A stretch of DNA of 64,000 nt from the NCBI GenBank assembly GCA_000308255.3, contig HG326667.1:1-64000 (forward strand). The letters run 5' to 3'. The position numbers and the translations under genes are program-made. Shown here piece by piece: positions 9,795 through 18,742 of the stretch. The stretch's first letter is position 1. Every line of letters begins with the position of its first letter. The notes beneath the pieces are model-generated. The model made no database searches. It worked only from the letters and a program-made list of their open reading frames with translations, and was not told the origin of the DNA. Source of the stretch: Anaerococcus pacaensis 9403502 (GTDB lineage Bacteria > Bacillota > Clostridia > Tissierellales > Peptoniphilaceae).

Positions 9795-9953
9795 TTATTT
9801 TGCCATAAATTGCTTAATACCTTGAGATTTAGCACCAGGGTTATCATTACCATAACCTTCCATTAAGTTAATAACTCCCCATGCTCATAAACCTGCACCA
9901 ATTGCAGTTACAAGTGTCTTTAAAACTCCAACTCCAGCTGTAAAAAATTCCAT
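9795..9953 (-). pseudogene. Maff2-family conjugative-element gene with nonsense codon
   Basis: A GAGGAGG site precedes an ATG at 9953. The 52-codon frame reads MEFFTAGVGVLKTLVTAIGAGL, then a TGA at 9885-9887, then AWGVINLMEGYGNDNPGAKS to a stop at 9795. The GYGNDNPGAKSQG signature is characteristic of Maff2 proteins, small membrane proteins encoded in Tn1549-like conjugative elements. The single stop replaces what is normally a Gly codon (GGA to TGA), so this looks like a recent inactivation unless TGA is read through. Confidence 0.8.
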
Positions 9954-10045
9954 ATTATTCCTCCTCGTTTTCTTTCTTATTTTCTATTTTGTTTAGTGAT
10001 TTAACTATAAAATTCTTGTAGACCTTATCTCCTAATTTTGAGTAT

Positions 10046-10080
10046 AAAAAAGACGATAGAGTTTTTAATTTCTATCGTCT
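10046..10080 (-). terminator. rho-independent terminator
   Basis: Perfect 10-bp arms AGACGATAGA / TCTATCGTCT (10051-10060 and 10071-10080) surround a 10-nt loop, with five A on the plus strand giving a T tract on the minus strand. It lies about 100 nt past the methyltransferase relic. Confidence 0.8.
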
Positions 10081-10181
10081 GAGATTTACATATTAAATTT
10101 TCATCACAAAATTAGACTCTTTAAAGAATCTTTAAATTCATTGGTATGCTAATTACAATATCCATTATTAAAATGGATACT

Positions 10182-10442
10182 CTAAGCAGCACACCAACTA
10201 TTTATTTTTTGATTTTTAAACTTTGGTAGAAGTCTTGAACTCCTTATATTTACATAACTATTTGCCTCTATAACTATTATGACACGAAACCCACAAGCAA
10301 GTTCAAGCACCTCCATATCTTTATTCAAATGAGGACTAAGATATTCACAAACTTTATCATAAACCTCTTTATCTTTTTTCATAAACGGGGCATACAACTT
10401 AGCAAATTTATCCTAAAATTTTTTGTTGCTTTTATCAATCAT
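10182..10442 (-). pseudogene. relic of a class I SAM-dependent methyltransferase
   Basis: From an ATG at 10442 the frame reads nine codons, meets TAG at 10413-10415, then continues DKFAKLYAPFMKKDKEVYD. It reaches MEVLELACG, the start of SAM-binding motif I of UbiE-like methyltransferases, after which the resemblance breaks off. Only about one third of the normal length of around 200 residues is present. A nonsense codon plus loss of the rest of the Rossmann fold means it is dead. The following stretch to 10595 has only short frames. Confidence 0.75.
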
Positions 10443-10595
10443 TTCAACGCTCCTTTAAATATAAAAATGATCCTATCAATCTTTATATTGAGCCTATTTT
10501 CTAATTGATACCTTGCAAGAAAGGAATAATAGCTGTTCCTATACCAAGTAGGAATGTAATAAGTGCAGAAAGTCATATGCTGTCATTCTTTTCTA

Positions 10596-10914
10596 TTAAA
10601 TCATTTTGAAGTGTCTCAAAGCATCCATGATGGCTTCTTCTTTTTCAGGTGTACACTGTGGAATAATTTGTTTCTCCTTTTTAGACTTGTTGTAATGTTC
10701 TCGTAATTCTATTCCACATTTCTTTTTTATCTGTGCAATATATAATGTCGAAACTTTTAATTCAAATTTATTCCAAACATATTCTTTGATTTGAGCATAT
10801 GTTGCCTTACTTTCAGCACTTGTCAAATCAAGCTCATCCAGCTCAATTTCAATATTTATATGCTTATCGACATCAAGTTTAGACAAAAGTGCTACCGTCT
10901 CTACATGCGTTGTC
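10596..10914 (-). pseudogene. 3' fragment of an rlmD/rumA-type (or related element-borne) gene
   Basis: From about 10913 the minus strand encodes a domain beginning TTHVETVALLSKLD, then LDELDLTSAESKATYAQIKEYV and KVSTLYIAQIKKKCGIEL, ending DALRHFKMI. This matches the C-terminal segment often annotated as 23S rRNA uracil-5-methyltransferase RumA in mobile elements of Firmicutes. The frame is open upstream to 10991, but that part is the overlapping recombinase C terminus read in another frame, so the catalytic part of the enzyme is absent. Serine-recombinase elements are known to insert into rumA/rlmD, and this fragment abuts one. Confidence 0.72.
10879..10914. other. candidate attachment-site junction (element / rlmD-like tail)
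   Basis: Here the recombinase gene and the rlmD-like tail share DNA in different frames. The conserved HVET codons (10905 upward) are the last point where the tail resembles its family, and the recombinase stop at 10879-10881 lies inside it. The crossover should be within or near this interval; the exact core cannot be read from one junction. Confidence 0.5.
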
Positions 10915-12654
10915 TTTTGCTTGGGGACATAATTTTTTATCCTCGTAATTCTTGTAGGAACACAATTTATTAATGTCATTGTCTTTGGCATTTTTTCTTT
11001 TATCTTTAAAGTTATTAGAATCTTGACTATCTTTAACTCCTGTTTTGAAGTAAAATGTTAAGTCATATGGATGAACTGTTCCGTCCTTGTCAATTCTACC
11101 CACTACGACTTTATCAACTATGCTTTCAAATACTGTTCTATTAAATTCCTCTATAATTTCTCTATTCTCTAAGACCTTTTTAAATTGCTTTAATCTTTCT
11201 TTAATAGAATTTTCATCTTTTATTGTTATTTCCAGTGTTTTCTTTTCATCAAGTAATTCTTCTTTTTGTTTTGTAAGTTTTTTATACTTTTTAGCATAAA
11301 CTTCTTCGTCTATACTATCTTCTAAGTGAAGATCAACTAACTTTCTTTCTTGACTAACGATTCTGTTTAATTGGTTTTCTAACTTTTTCAAATCATTGAC
11401 TAAAGTATTATCATTTATTTCTTCTTCTACAATTTTTAAAAAGTCATCTATTACTGTTGAATCTGCATGGCATAATTGCCTATAGCTTTCAACAAATGCT
11501 TTTTCTATTGCCGCTTCTTGTATTCCCTTTGAATGAGGGCAATATTTTTTACCTTTTTTTGTTGACCTTACACATTGCCAGTTAATTTTTTTGTAAATTG
11601 AACTTGTGTGCCAAGTTCTTCTTGAAAGTATCTCGTCACAAAATCCACATTCAAGCATACTTGAAAAAGCATATTGCCTTGATAGTTTCTCTCTTTTTCT
11701 GTCCTTATTAGCAATGGTGTTTCTATTTTGTGCTCTCCTGAGTCTAATCTCTTGTGCCTTTTCAAAATCTTCTCTTGATATAATTGGCTCGTGATGATTT
11801 TCAATGTGGTATTTATCAGATTCACCAAAGTTTGCTAGTCTTCTTTTTGTTATGGGATCAACTGTAAAAGTCTTTCCCATTAGTATATCGCCAATATACT
11901 TTTCATTTTTAATTACTCCTAACACTGTAGTGTCAGACCATTTTGTTTTACCTCTAGGGGTGAGATATCCTTGTTCTTCTAGTTCTCTACCAATGACTGA
12001 GCCACCATTGCCCTCTAGATATCTTTTGAAGATGTATCTAACAATTTTAGCTTCTTCTTCATTTATGGAGATAGTTTTTGTTGTAGGGTCATAGTCGTAG
12101 CCAAGGCAACCTTGAAAACCAATAAGTTCCCCTTTTTCCATTTTCATTTTCAGTCCTTTTTTTACATGGGCTGAGGTATTTTCTACTTCTTGTTGAGCTA
12201 CTGAACTTAATATTGTTAATAGTAACTCTCCATCCATTGTCAAAGTATCTATATTTTCTTCTTCAAATACTACACCAACATTGTTTTCCTTTAATAGTCT
12301 TACATACTTTAAGGTATCTAATGTATTTCTAGCAAATCTTGATATAGATTTAGTAATTATCATGTCTATATCTCCATTTTGGCAATCACTTATTAGTCTC
12401 ATGAAATCTGCTCTTTTAGTAGCAGTTGTTCCTGTTGTTGCTTCATCTGCGTATATGCCAGCAAAAGTCCAGTTTTTATTACTTTTTATTAGATTTGTAT
12501 AATAATCAACTTGAGATTTATATGATTCAAGTTGGTCTTTACTATCTGTACTTACTCGACAATATGCTGCAACTCGTTTTAAATCTAAATGTAGTGCATT
12601 TCTATTTCTAGCTCCTGTATTTGAAGCTTTTATTAATTTTACTTTAGTATTCAT
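10879..12654 (-). CDS. large serine recombinase
   Basis: The 591-residue protein has an N-terminal resolvase domain with the nucleophile in YCRVSTD (near residue 35) and the [11 protein letters not shown] helix region. It continues with a recombinase domain (about 170-290), a zinc ribbon (ECGFCDE and a second Cys pair, about 335-385) and a long coiled coil (about 410-510). A GGAAGGAGG site precedes the ATG. It would catalyse integration and excision of the element. The last dozen codons are read from the rlmD-like DNA, so its natural C terminus may depend on the insertion site. A small 45-codon gene lies just upstream. Confidence 0.93.
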   Translation of the reverse strand: MNTKVKLIKASNTGARNRNALHLDLKRVAAYCRVSTDSKDQLESYKSQVDYYTNLIKSNKNWTFAGIYADEATTGTTATKRADFMRLISDCQNGDIDMIITKSISRFARNTLDTLKYVRLLKENNVGVVFEEENIDTLTMDGELLLTILSSVAQQEVENTSAHVKKGLKMKMEKGELIGFQGCLGYDYDPTTKTISINEEEAKIVRYIFKRYLEGNGGSVIGRELEEQGYLTPRGKTKWSDTTVLGVIKNEKYIGDILMGKTFTVDPITKRRLANFGESDKYHIENHHEPIISREDFEKAQEIRLRRAQNRNTIANKDRKREKLSRQYAFSSMLECGFCDEILSRRTWHTSSIYKKINWQCVRSTKKGKKYCPHSKGIQEAAIEKAFVESYRQLCHADSTVIDDFLKIVEEEINDNTLVNDLKKLENQLNRIVSQERKLVDLHLEDSIDEEVYAKKYKKLTKQKEELLDEKKTLEITIKDENSIKERLKQFKKVLENREIIEEFNRTVFESIVDKVVVGRIDKDGTVHPYDLTFYFKTGVKDSQDSNNFKDKRKNAKDNDINKLCSYKNYEDKKLCPQAKDNACRDGSTFV

Positions 12655-12709
12655 TTTACCTCCTTCCCATTTTGTGTCTTTCTACAGTATTATTATATCA
12701 CAAGATTAA

Positions 12710-12847
12710 CTACTTTCTATCTCTCTTCTTATAATCATTTTCTATTCTATTTTTTATTTTTGTATATTCCTTATCATTAATTAATTTAAGATCATAAAGT
12801 CTACATAACATAGCAACTCTCATACTATAAATCTTTATTGCTTGCAT
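12710..12847 (-). CDS. small SHOCT-like protein upstream of recombinase
   Basis: A strong AGGAGG site lies 5 nt before an ATG at 12847, opening a 45-residue basic protein (MQAIKIYSMRVAMLCRLYDL, ending KKRDRK). The LKLINDKEYTKIKNRI segment resembles the short SHOCT helix pair. The 55-nt distance to the recombinase start suggests one transcript. The prophage recombinase set has a comparable small gene at 41637-41846, which supports a real gene linked to recombination. Function unknown. Confidence 0.65.
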   Translation of the reverse strand: MQAIKIYSMRVAMLCRLYDLKLINDKEYTKIKNRIENDYKKRDRK

Positions 12848-13074
12848 TTTTCCTCCTATCTAAGTTGATTTTTTTTACCTTGGTAAGTGGATTAAATTTG
12901 AAATATACTAATCTCATCTGAGCAATTTCAATAATATTCGAACTTCAAAGTGTTTTGATTTTTATAGAAAGATGACAAAATACCCCTCACTTTATAAAGT
13001 GAAATTTGCCCTCTTTGGTAACCAGAATTTTTATTTTTTATAGTATTTTTGAGTTTTAATGATTTATTTGAACA

Positions 13075-13112
13075 TAAAAAAGAGGACTTATGCACATAGG
13101 CATAAATCCTCT
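13075..13112 (-). terminator. terminator of module B
   Basis: The arms AGAGGACTTATGC and GCATAAATCCTCT (13081-13112) pair over about 12 of 13 positions, and six A on the plus strand give the minus-strand T tract. It lies 44 nt past the last gene of module B. The rest of 12848-13074 holds a perfect palindrome, TCACTTTA-TAAAGTGA, near 12991-13006, and nothing else I can name. Confidence 0.85.
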
Positions 13113-13155
13113 AATCTAAATTTTCCTGTTCAAAGACTTTAAATATTTCTTTCTA

Positions 13156-14901
13156 TTAATTATTTAATTTCCATGATTCCGCCTTAGCTTTTGCATTGAT
13201 AAGGTCAGAATAAAGTCCATTATTTTTAATCAGTTCTTCATGATTTCCACATTCTACTATTTCTCCATCTTTTAAGACTAAAATCTGGTCAGCATTTCTA
13301 ATTGTCTTTAGTCTGTGGGCAATCATAATTACTGTTTTGTTTTTTGTTAATGATTCTATTGCTTCTTTAAGTTTATCTTCATTTTCTGGATCTATACTTG
13401 CTGTGGCTTCATCAAAGATTATGATGTCCGCATCTTTTAGCATGGCTCTGGCTATGGAGATTCTTTGTTTTTCTCCACCAGATAGACTTGCTCCACCTTC
13501 TCCGATGATAGTGTCATATCCTTCTGGTAAAGCTTCTATAAATTCATGACATCTTGCTTTTTTAGCAGCTTGAACTACTTCTTCATGGCTTGCATTTTGT
13601 TTTCCAAATTTTATATTGTTTTCAATTGTATCCTCAAATAGATATACATCTTGAAATACCATGGAAATTGAATTCATAAGGTTTTCTATCTTATAGTCCT
13701 TAATATTTTTTTCACCTATTAATATTTCACCAGAATTTACATCCCAAAATCTCGCTATTAGATTACAAAATGTTGTTTTACCAGATCCAGATGGACCAAC
13801 TATGGCAGTCATGGTATTTTCTTTTATCTCTGCTGATACATTTCTTAAAATTGGTCTGTCATCATAAGAAAAGCTGACATTTTTAAAGACTATATCATGA
13901 TTTTTTATAGGCTCTGTAATACTTCCTTCTCTCATATCAGGCATAGAGTCGATAAAACCTACAGAATCTATGGCATTTTCGCAAGCTCTTAGGATTGCCA
14001 TGTTTGATCCTGCCCCGATTAATCCTTCAAAGATAATAAAGGACGCCATAATCATAAGAATTGTTTCAGCAAGCGGAAGTTCACCAGATAAATTTAATTT
14101 TAATGATACATAGACCATAGCTACTGTTGTTATTCCCATTACAATTCTTTGGATAACTGTGTAAGGTGCTACAGATATTTCTAAATCTAAAAGTATATTT
14201 GATGTATCTTTTATAGACTTTCTTAAAGCCCTGTTATTTTCTCCACCAAGATTATAGGATTTTATAACCTGCATACCTTGTAAAGTTGCTAATACTTCTT
14301 TTGTAAGTCTTGTTTGTGTTTCTGTCATTTTGTCTGCATTAGCTGATGATTTTTTCTCCATCATTGATGTAACGATGAAAAATACTACCACACCTGCTAC
14401 AGCAACCAGTCCTACCTTTACGTTAAAAATTAAAGTTCCAAGGACAAAGACTAAAGTATTTAAAACTCCACCAAGTACAAGAACCAAAAGCATAGGCACC
14501 CACATTTCTACTTGGGAAAGTGAAGATGTAGCAATAGTAGTTAATCTTCCTAGCGAAAAGCTTGAAAAGAAACCCATAGGAACTCTTTTTATTTTTTCTC
14601 CTATTTCTATCCTCTTATGGGCTGCCATAAAATATCCAGCGTGTGTTTGTGCCATTTGTGATGATTTTTGTGTCATTATCTTTCCAACAAGGGATATAAC
14701 TAATATTCCAAGACAAACAAAGATAGCCTTATAGCCTAAAGTTTTAGAAAATATATTTGCTAGCATATAGTAAATTGCTCCAAACTCAAGGGCATTAAAT
14801 ACTGCGTGCAAAAATCCAGCGAGAATAGATTTCTTAATATATACCTGTTCTTCTTTTGAAAAATTCCATATCTTTTTAAACACATTAAGCATTTTCATCA
14901 C
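13156..14901 (-). CDS. ABC half-transporter, module B second subunit (exporter fold)
   Basis: This 581-residue protein has six membrane helices (about 20-310) and an ATPase domain with Walker A GPSGSGKTT, Q-loop in MVFQDVYLF, signature LSGGEKQR, Walker B IIIFDEA and H-loop IAHR. Its start overlaps the partner gene by 17 nt. Its ATPase domain is clearly paralogous to those at 357-2102 and 30947-32692; the KKARCHEFIEALPEGYDT stretch has close counterparts in both. It is probably half of a heterodimer that moves the same class of substrate as the neighbouring ECF proteins; this role is inferred from context. Confidence 0.93.
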   Translation of the reverse strand: MMKMLNVFKKIWNFSKEEQVYIKKSILAGFLHAVFNALEFGAIYYMLANIFSKTLGYKAIFVCLGILVISLVGKIMTQKSSQMAQTHAGYFMAAHKRIEIGEKIKRVPMGFFSSFSLGRLTTIATSSLSQVEMWVPMLLVLVLGGVLNTLVFVLGTLIFNVKVGLVAVAGVVVFFIVTSMMEKKSSANADKMTETQTRLTKEVLATLQGMQVIKSYNLGGENNRALRKSIKDTSNILLDLEISVAPYTVIQRIVMGITTVAMVYVSLKLNLSGELPLAETILMIMASFIIFEGLIGAGSNMAILRACENAIDSVGFIDSMPDMREGSITEPIKNHDIVFKNVSFSYDDRPILRNVSAEIKENTMTAIVGPSGSGKTTFCNLIARFWDVNSGEILIGEKNIKDYKIENLMNSISMVFQDVYLFEDTIENNIKFGKQNASHEEVVQAAKKARCHEFIEALPEGYDTIIGEGGASLSGGEKQRISIARAMLKDADIIIFDEATASIDPENEDKLKEAIESLTKNKTVIMIAHRLKTIRNADQILVLKDGEIVECGNHEELIKNNGLYSDLINAKAKAESWKLNN

Positions 14902-16609
14902 CCCTTAAATTTGCAGCATACATTTCCTTATAAAGTTCTGATGACTTTAATAGTTCTTCATGAGTACCATAAGAATTTAATTTGCCATCTTTAATAACAA
15001 ATATCCTATTTGCATCAACAATTGTCTTTAGCCTATGAGCGATTATGATTAAAGTTTTACCCTTAACCAGATTTGCCAAAGCGTTTTGTATGAGAGCTTC
15101 ATTTTCAGGATCTATATAAGAAGTTGCTTCATCTAAAATTACGATTGGTGCATTCTTTAGCATGGCACGAGCAATAGATATTCTTTGTCTTTCTCCTCCA
15201 GATAGATGACCTCCACCTTCACCAACTCTTGTATCATAACCATTAGATAGATTCATAATAAAATCATGGCAGGCAGATTTTTTACATACATCTATAATTT
15301 CTTCGTCAGAGGCATTCTTATTTCCAAGCCTAATATTTTCCTTTATAGTCATATCAAAGAGGAAATTGTCTTGGGATACAAAAGAAATAAGTGAAGACAA
15401 GTTTTCGAGCGACACATCTTTTGTTTCTACTCCGCCAATTTTAATAGATCCCTTATCTACATTCCAAAATCCAGCAATAAGTTTTGCTATTGTGGACTTG
15501 CCTGACCCAGAAGGACCAACGAGTGCTGAAACATTAGATTCTTTTATTTCCATAGAAAGATTATCAATGACTTTCTTTTTTCCATCGTAAGAAAAGTCTA
15601 CGTCTTGAAGTTCTATATTATAGGATTCTATTTTTTCTCCCTTGTCAATATTTTCTAACTCTCTTGAATCTAAAATCTTTCCTATTTCAGAAGTTATAGT
15701 TGATATTCTTGACATATCATCCATATAGTTCATAATTTTTAAAATGCTAGAAACCGTAGCAAAGGATAAGACGATTAAGGTAATTAAATTTCCTAAATCA
15801 ATACTTCCATTTATATAAAATAAAATCCCAAAGGGTATGATGGTAATAATTCCCATAGGAGAAAGTAATCTACCTATGGCAACCCTATTCATAGATTCAC
15901 CCATCCAGTTATAATAAAAGCTTGCATTATCATAAACTGCATCAGAATATTTTTTATAAGATGATTCGCTTTGATTAAAGGTCTTTATTACTTCTATCCC
16001 ATTTATATACTCAACAATGGAATTATTCATATGTTGACCAATGGCAACTGACTTTCCAAACATTTCCTTATAATGAGCATTCATAACAGACATCATAGTA
16101 GCCATTCCCACCACAAATGGAATTAGTGATAGCAAAGTCAATCGCCAATCTAAGGTAAACATATAAATAAATAATAGAACAGGTCCTACTAAGTTTGCCG
16201 TAAATTCTGGCACTAGATGGGCAAGAGAAGTTTCCATAGAATCAACTTGCTCAACTATAATATTTTTTAATTCTCCAGATGATCTTGATAATACATCTCC
16301 CAGTGGCATCTTAAAAAGTTTCTTAGAAATATCATTTCTGATTTCTCCTAATGAGTTAAAAGTTGCGGTATGGGAAATACTTGTTGATATTCCAGCTGCC
16401 ACTTCTTTAATAACAAATGTTATTAAAATACTTATGCAAAGTGGAGTGTATAAGCTCATATCCCTTATGCCATTAATCAAATTCACAATAATTTTCGCCA
16501 TGTATATATAAGATAAAAGTCCTGCCACTACTCCCACTATGGCAAGTAGGACGGATGCAAAATATGCTCCTTTTCTTTTATTTATATATTGTTTTATTAA
16601 ATTCATCAA
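14885..16609 (-). CDS. ABC half-transporter, module B first subunit (exporter fold)
   Basis: The 574-residue protein has a membrane domain (about 15-310) and an ATPase domain with Walker A GPSGSGKST, Q-loop FVSQDNFLF, signature LSGGERQR and Walker B IVILDEA. The FVSQDNFLF motif is shared with the first subunits of the other modules (YVSQDNFLF, YVSQDQYLF), whereas second subunits have VFQ.VYLF, so the two subunit types are ancient and distinct. An AGGAGGGG site precedes a TTG-ATG pair, so the start may be the second codon. Eight bases separate it from the ECF ATPase gene. Confidence 0.92.
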   Translation of the reverse strand: MMNLIKQYINKRKGAYFASVLLAIVGVVAGLLSYIYMAKIIVNLINGIRDMSLYTPLCISILITFVIKEVAAGISTSISHTATFNSLGEIRNDISKKLFKMPLGDVLSRSSGELKNIIVEQVDSMETSLAHLVPEFTANLVGPVLLFIYMFTLDWRLTLLSLIPFVVGMATMMSVMNAHYKEMFGKSVAIGQHMNNSIVEYINGIEVIKTFNQSESSYKKYSDAVYDNASFYYNWMGESMNRVAIGRLLSPMGIITIIPFGILFYINGSIDLGNLITLIVLSFATVSSILKIMNYMDDMSRISTITSEIGKILDSRELENIDKGEKIESYNIELQDVDFSYDGKKKVIDNLSMEIKESNVSALVGPSGSGKSTIAKLIAGFWNVDKGSIKIGGVETKDVSLENLSSLISFVSQDNFLFDMTIKENIRLGNKNASDEEIIDVCKKSACHDFIMNLSNGYDTRVGEGGGHLSGGERQRISIARAMLKNAPIVILDEATSYIDPENEALIQNALANLVKGKTLIIIAHRLKTIVDANRIFVIKDGKLNSYGTHEELLKSSELYKEMYAANLRGDENA

Positions 16610-16617
16610 ATCCCCTC

Positions 16618-18069
16618 CTAAATATTAAAATTTTTTCCCATTAATATAGCTAATATTTTTTCTTTATCCTCTTTTGTAGAAAATTCCTCAAAAGAGTATC
16701 CGTCTAAATAAAGAATTTTATTGCAGGAATTACACAAAAATTCATAATCATGGGAAATTATAAGTATAATTTTTTCTTTTTCTTGTAATTTCTTCATTCT
16801 TTCTGAAATAATTTGCATATTATGTCCATCTAAACCACTTGTTGGCTCATCAAATAAATAAACATCTCTTTCTAAAAGTTCTGCTGAAGCGATAGTTAAT
16901 CTTTGTTTTTGTCCGCCTGACATGATTTGTGGATGGATGTCTTTTATATTTTCTAAGTTAAAATCAGCTAATATTTTATCTGTATCTGCATCTTTATTAT
17001 TTAGTTTTAACTCGTCTTCTGCTGAAACTTCAAAAAGATTACTATCAGGATTATTTGACAGGTAGTATATTCTTTTTTGCCTATTTCTTTTGTTTAATTT
17101 TTCTCCATTTATAGATATAAAACCACTATCTTTTTTCATAAGTCCACTTAAAATTTTAAACAGAGTAGATTTGCCTATGCCATTATCCCCAATAATTCCA
17201 TAAATATTTCCACTTTTAAATTCGTAGGTCAAATCTTTTATAAGGACATTCTTATTATAGGAAAAAGAAATTTTTTCTAAGTTCATAGAATTTATCTCTT
17301 TTAACTTATTTATTTTAGGAGATATTTTATTTAAAGAAAAGAATCTTAATCCTAACTTATTGAAAAAATCTTCACTTTTTGATAATAGTTCTTCCTCTGT
17401 AAAAACATTGCTAATTTCCCCATTTTCAAGATAATAATATTTATCTACTACTCCTCTAAGGTAGTATAGCCTATGCTCTGAAATGATTATTGTCTTTTTA
17501 TTTTTCTTTAATAAAAGCATAAGTTTTCTTAAAGCTTCTACACTTTTCATATCTAGGTTAGCAGACGGTTCATCAAAAACATAAATAGGCGGATTAAGTG
17601 CATTTATTGAAGCAATTGCTATTTTTTGTCTTTCTCCACTTGAAAGATGAAATAAGTTTTTATCTTTTAAATCTTCTCCATTAATAGATTTTAAGGAATT
17701 ATTTATTATTTCATCTATTTTTTCTCTTTCTATCCCATAATTTTCAAGCCCGAAGGCAATTTCATCTTCTACATTTTCTGCAAAAAATTGACTCTTGGGA
17801 TTTTGAAAAATAGATCCTACTTTCCTCCCTATTTCATATAATTCTTTTTCCAGGGGATTTATTCCATCTATGGAAATTTCTCCCTTTAATTTCCCTCCAT
17901 AGAATTTATAAGCAAGACCATTTATAAGTCTTGTAAGGGTAGTTTTCCCACAACCACTCGCCCCTATAAAGGCAACACATTCCCCATCATTAATTTCCAA
18001 ATTAATATTTTTTAAGATGTTTGCTGAATCTTTACTGTAGGCAAAGCTTACATTTTTTAACTTGATCAT
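16618..18069 (-). CDS. ECF transporter ATPase, two fused ATP-binding domains, module B
   Basis: The 483-residue soluble protein has two cassettes. Domain 1 has GASGCGKTT, LSSGERQK and VFDEPSAN; domain 2 has GDNGIGKST, MSGGQKQR and LFDEPTSG. The first signature motif reads LSSGE rather than LSGGE, a mild change seen in some cassettes. This is the energizing subunit of the ECF importer and follows the EcfT gene with a 1-nt gap. Confidence 0.93.
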   Translation of the reverse strand: MIKLKNVSFAYSKDSANILKNINLEINDGECVAFIGASGCGKTTLTRLINGLAYKFYGGKLKGEISIDGINPLEKELYEIGRKVGSIFQNPKSQFFAENVEDEIAFGLENYGIEREKIDEIINNSLKSINGEDLKDKNLFHLSSGERQKIAIASINALNPPIYVFDEPSANLDMKSVEALRKLMLLLKKNKKTIIISEHRLYYLRGVVDKYYYLENGEISNVFTEEELLSKSEDFFNKLGLRFFSLNKISPKINKLKEINSMNLEKISFSYNKNVLIKDLTYEFKSGNIYGIIGDNGIGKSTLFKILSGLMKKDSGFISINGEKLNKRNRQKRIYYLSNNPDSNLFEVSAEDELKLNNKDADTDKILADFNLENIKDIHPQIMSGGQKQRLTIASAELLERDVYLFDEPTSGLDGHNMQIISERMKKLQEKEKIILIISHDYEFLCNSCNKILYLDGYSFEEFSTKEDKEKILAILMGKNFNI

Positions 18070-18070
18070 C

Positions 18071-18742
18071 TTAATAACTCCTCTCCAGGAAAATCATGCT
18101 CATTGTGATAAAGATGGTGATTAAACAAACAATAACATCAAGATTTCTAAATTTTATTTCTCTTCTTGAGCTATGTTTTCCAGATGCAGAAATTCCTCTT
18201 ACTTCCGATGCGGCGGCAAGTTCTTCAGCTATTTTTGAAGATGAAAACATCATAGGAACAAATAAATATTCCATCGTTAAAAATGGTTTTTTAATAGAAA
18301 TTAATCCCCTTAATCTCAACGAGTCGATAATTTCTTTAAACTCACTTTTAACCACTGGGAAAAATCTCATCATGAAAATAAGTGGCAAAGCAACATTTCT
18401 ATGAATTTTCATTTTTTTCATTATTGCCATTATCTCTCCTGGAGGTGTTTTTAAAATTGGTATTACTGATAGAACTATAACTAATGTTCTTATAACCATA
18501 AACAGAAACATATCTGGAATCAAAATGCCAAAACCTTCACCATTTGATACAAATCTCAAAAAACTTAAAACGCCCATTGCAATAATTAGTTTTATAGTAG
18601 ATTTGCTATATCCTTGCAGTGATACATAAATAACTAGAATGGCGGCTAATAAAAAAAGTACAGTATCTTTGGACAATACTGAAACCAAAAATACTGTACT
18701 TAAAAATACTACTAATTTGGAACGTAAGTCCAAATGCATCAT
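18071..18742 (-). CDS. EcfT-type transmembrane subunit, module B
   Basis: The 223-residue protein has about five hydrophobic helices and the CbiQ/EcfT layout. Conserved short motifs are RLRGLISIK (near 143) and the later EVRGISASG (near 183), corresponding to the two Ala/Val-Arg-Gly coupling motifs that contact the ATPases. Its ATG overlaps the stop of the S-component gene by 4 nt. The pairing of S component, T component and ATPase in one operon indicates a dedicated, not shared, ECF importer. Confidence 0.9.
   Translation of the reverse strand: MMHLDLRSKLVVFLSTVFLVSVLSKDTVLFLLAAILVIYVSLQGYSKSTIKLIIAMGVLSFLRFVSNGEGFGILIPDMFLFMVIRTLVIVLSVIPILKTPPGEIMAIMKKMKIHRNVALPLIFMMRFFPVVKSEFKEIIDSLRLRGLISIKKPFLTMEYLFVPMMFSSSKIAEELAAASEVRGISASGKHSSRREIKFRNLDVIVCLITIFITMSMIFLERSY

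Noticed and set aside
10915..10991. Treating the 131-codon frame ending at 10596 as a complete gene
   Set aside because: Its first third is just another frame of the recombinase 3' end; only the part from about 10913 resembles a known protein tail.
11568..11828. 86-codon minus-strand frame within the recombinase gene
   Set aside because: It is an out-of-frame reading through the zinc-ribbon region of the recombinase.
14330..14734. 134-codon plus-strand frame in module B
   Set aside because: It lies wholly opposite the membrane domain of an ABC half-transporter and has low-complexity Thr/Pro-rich content typical of a shadow frame.
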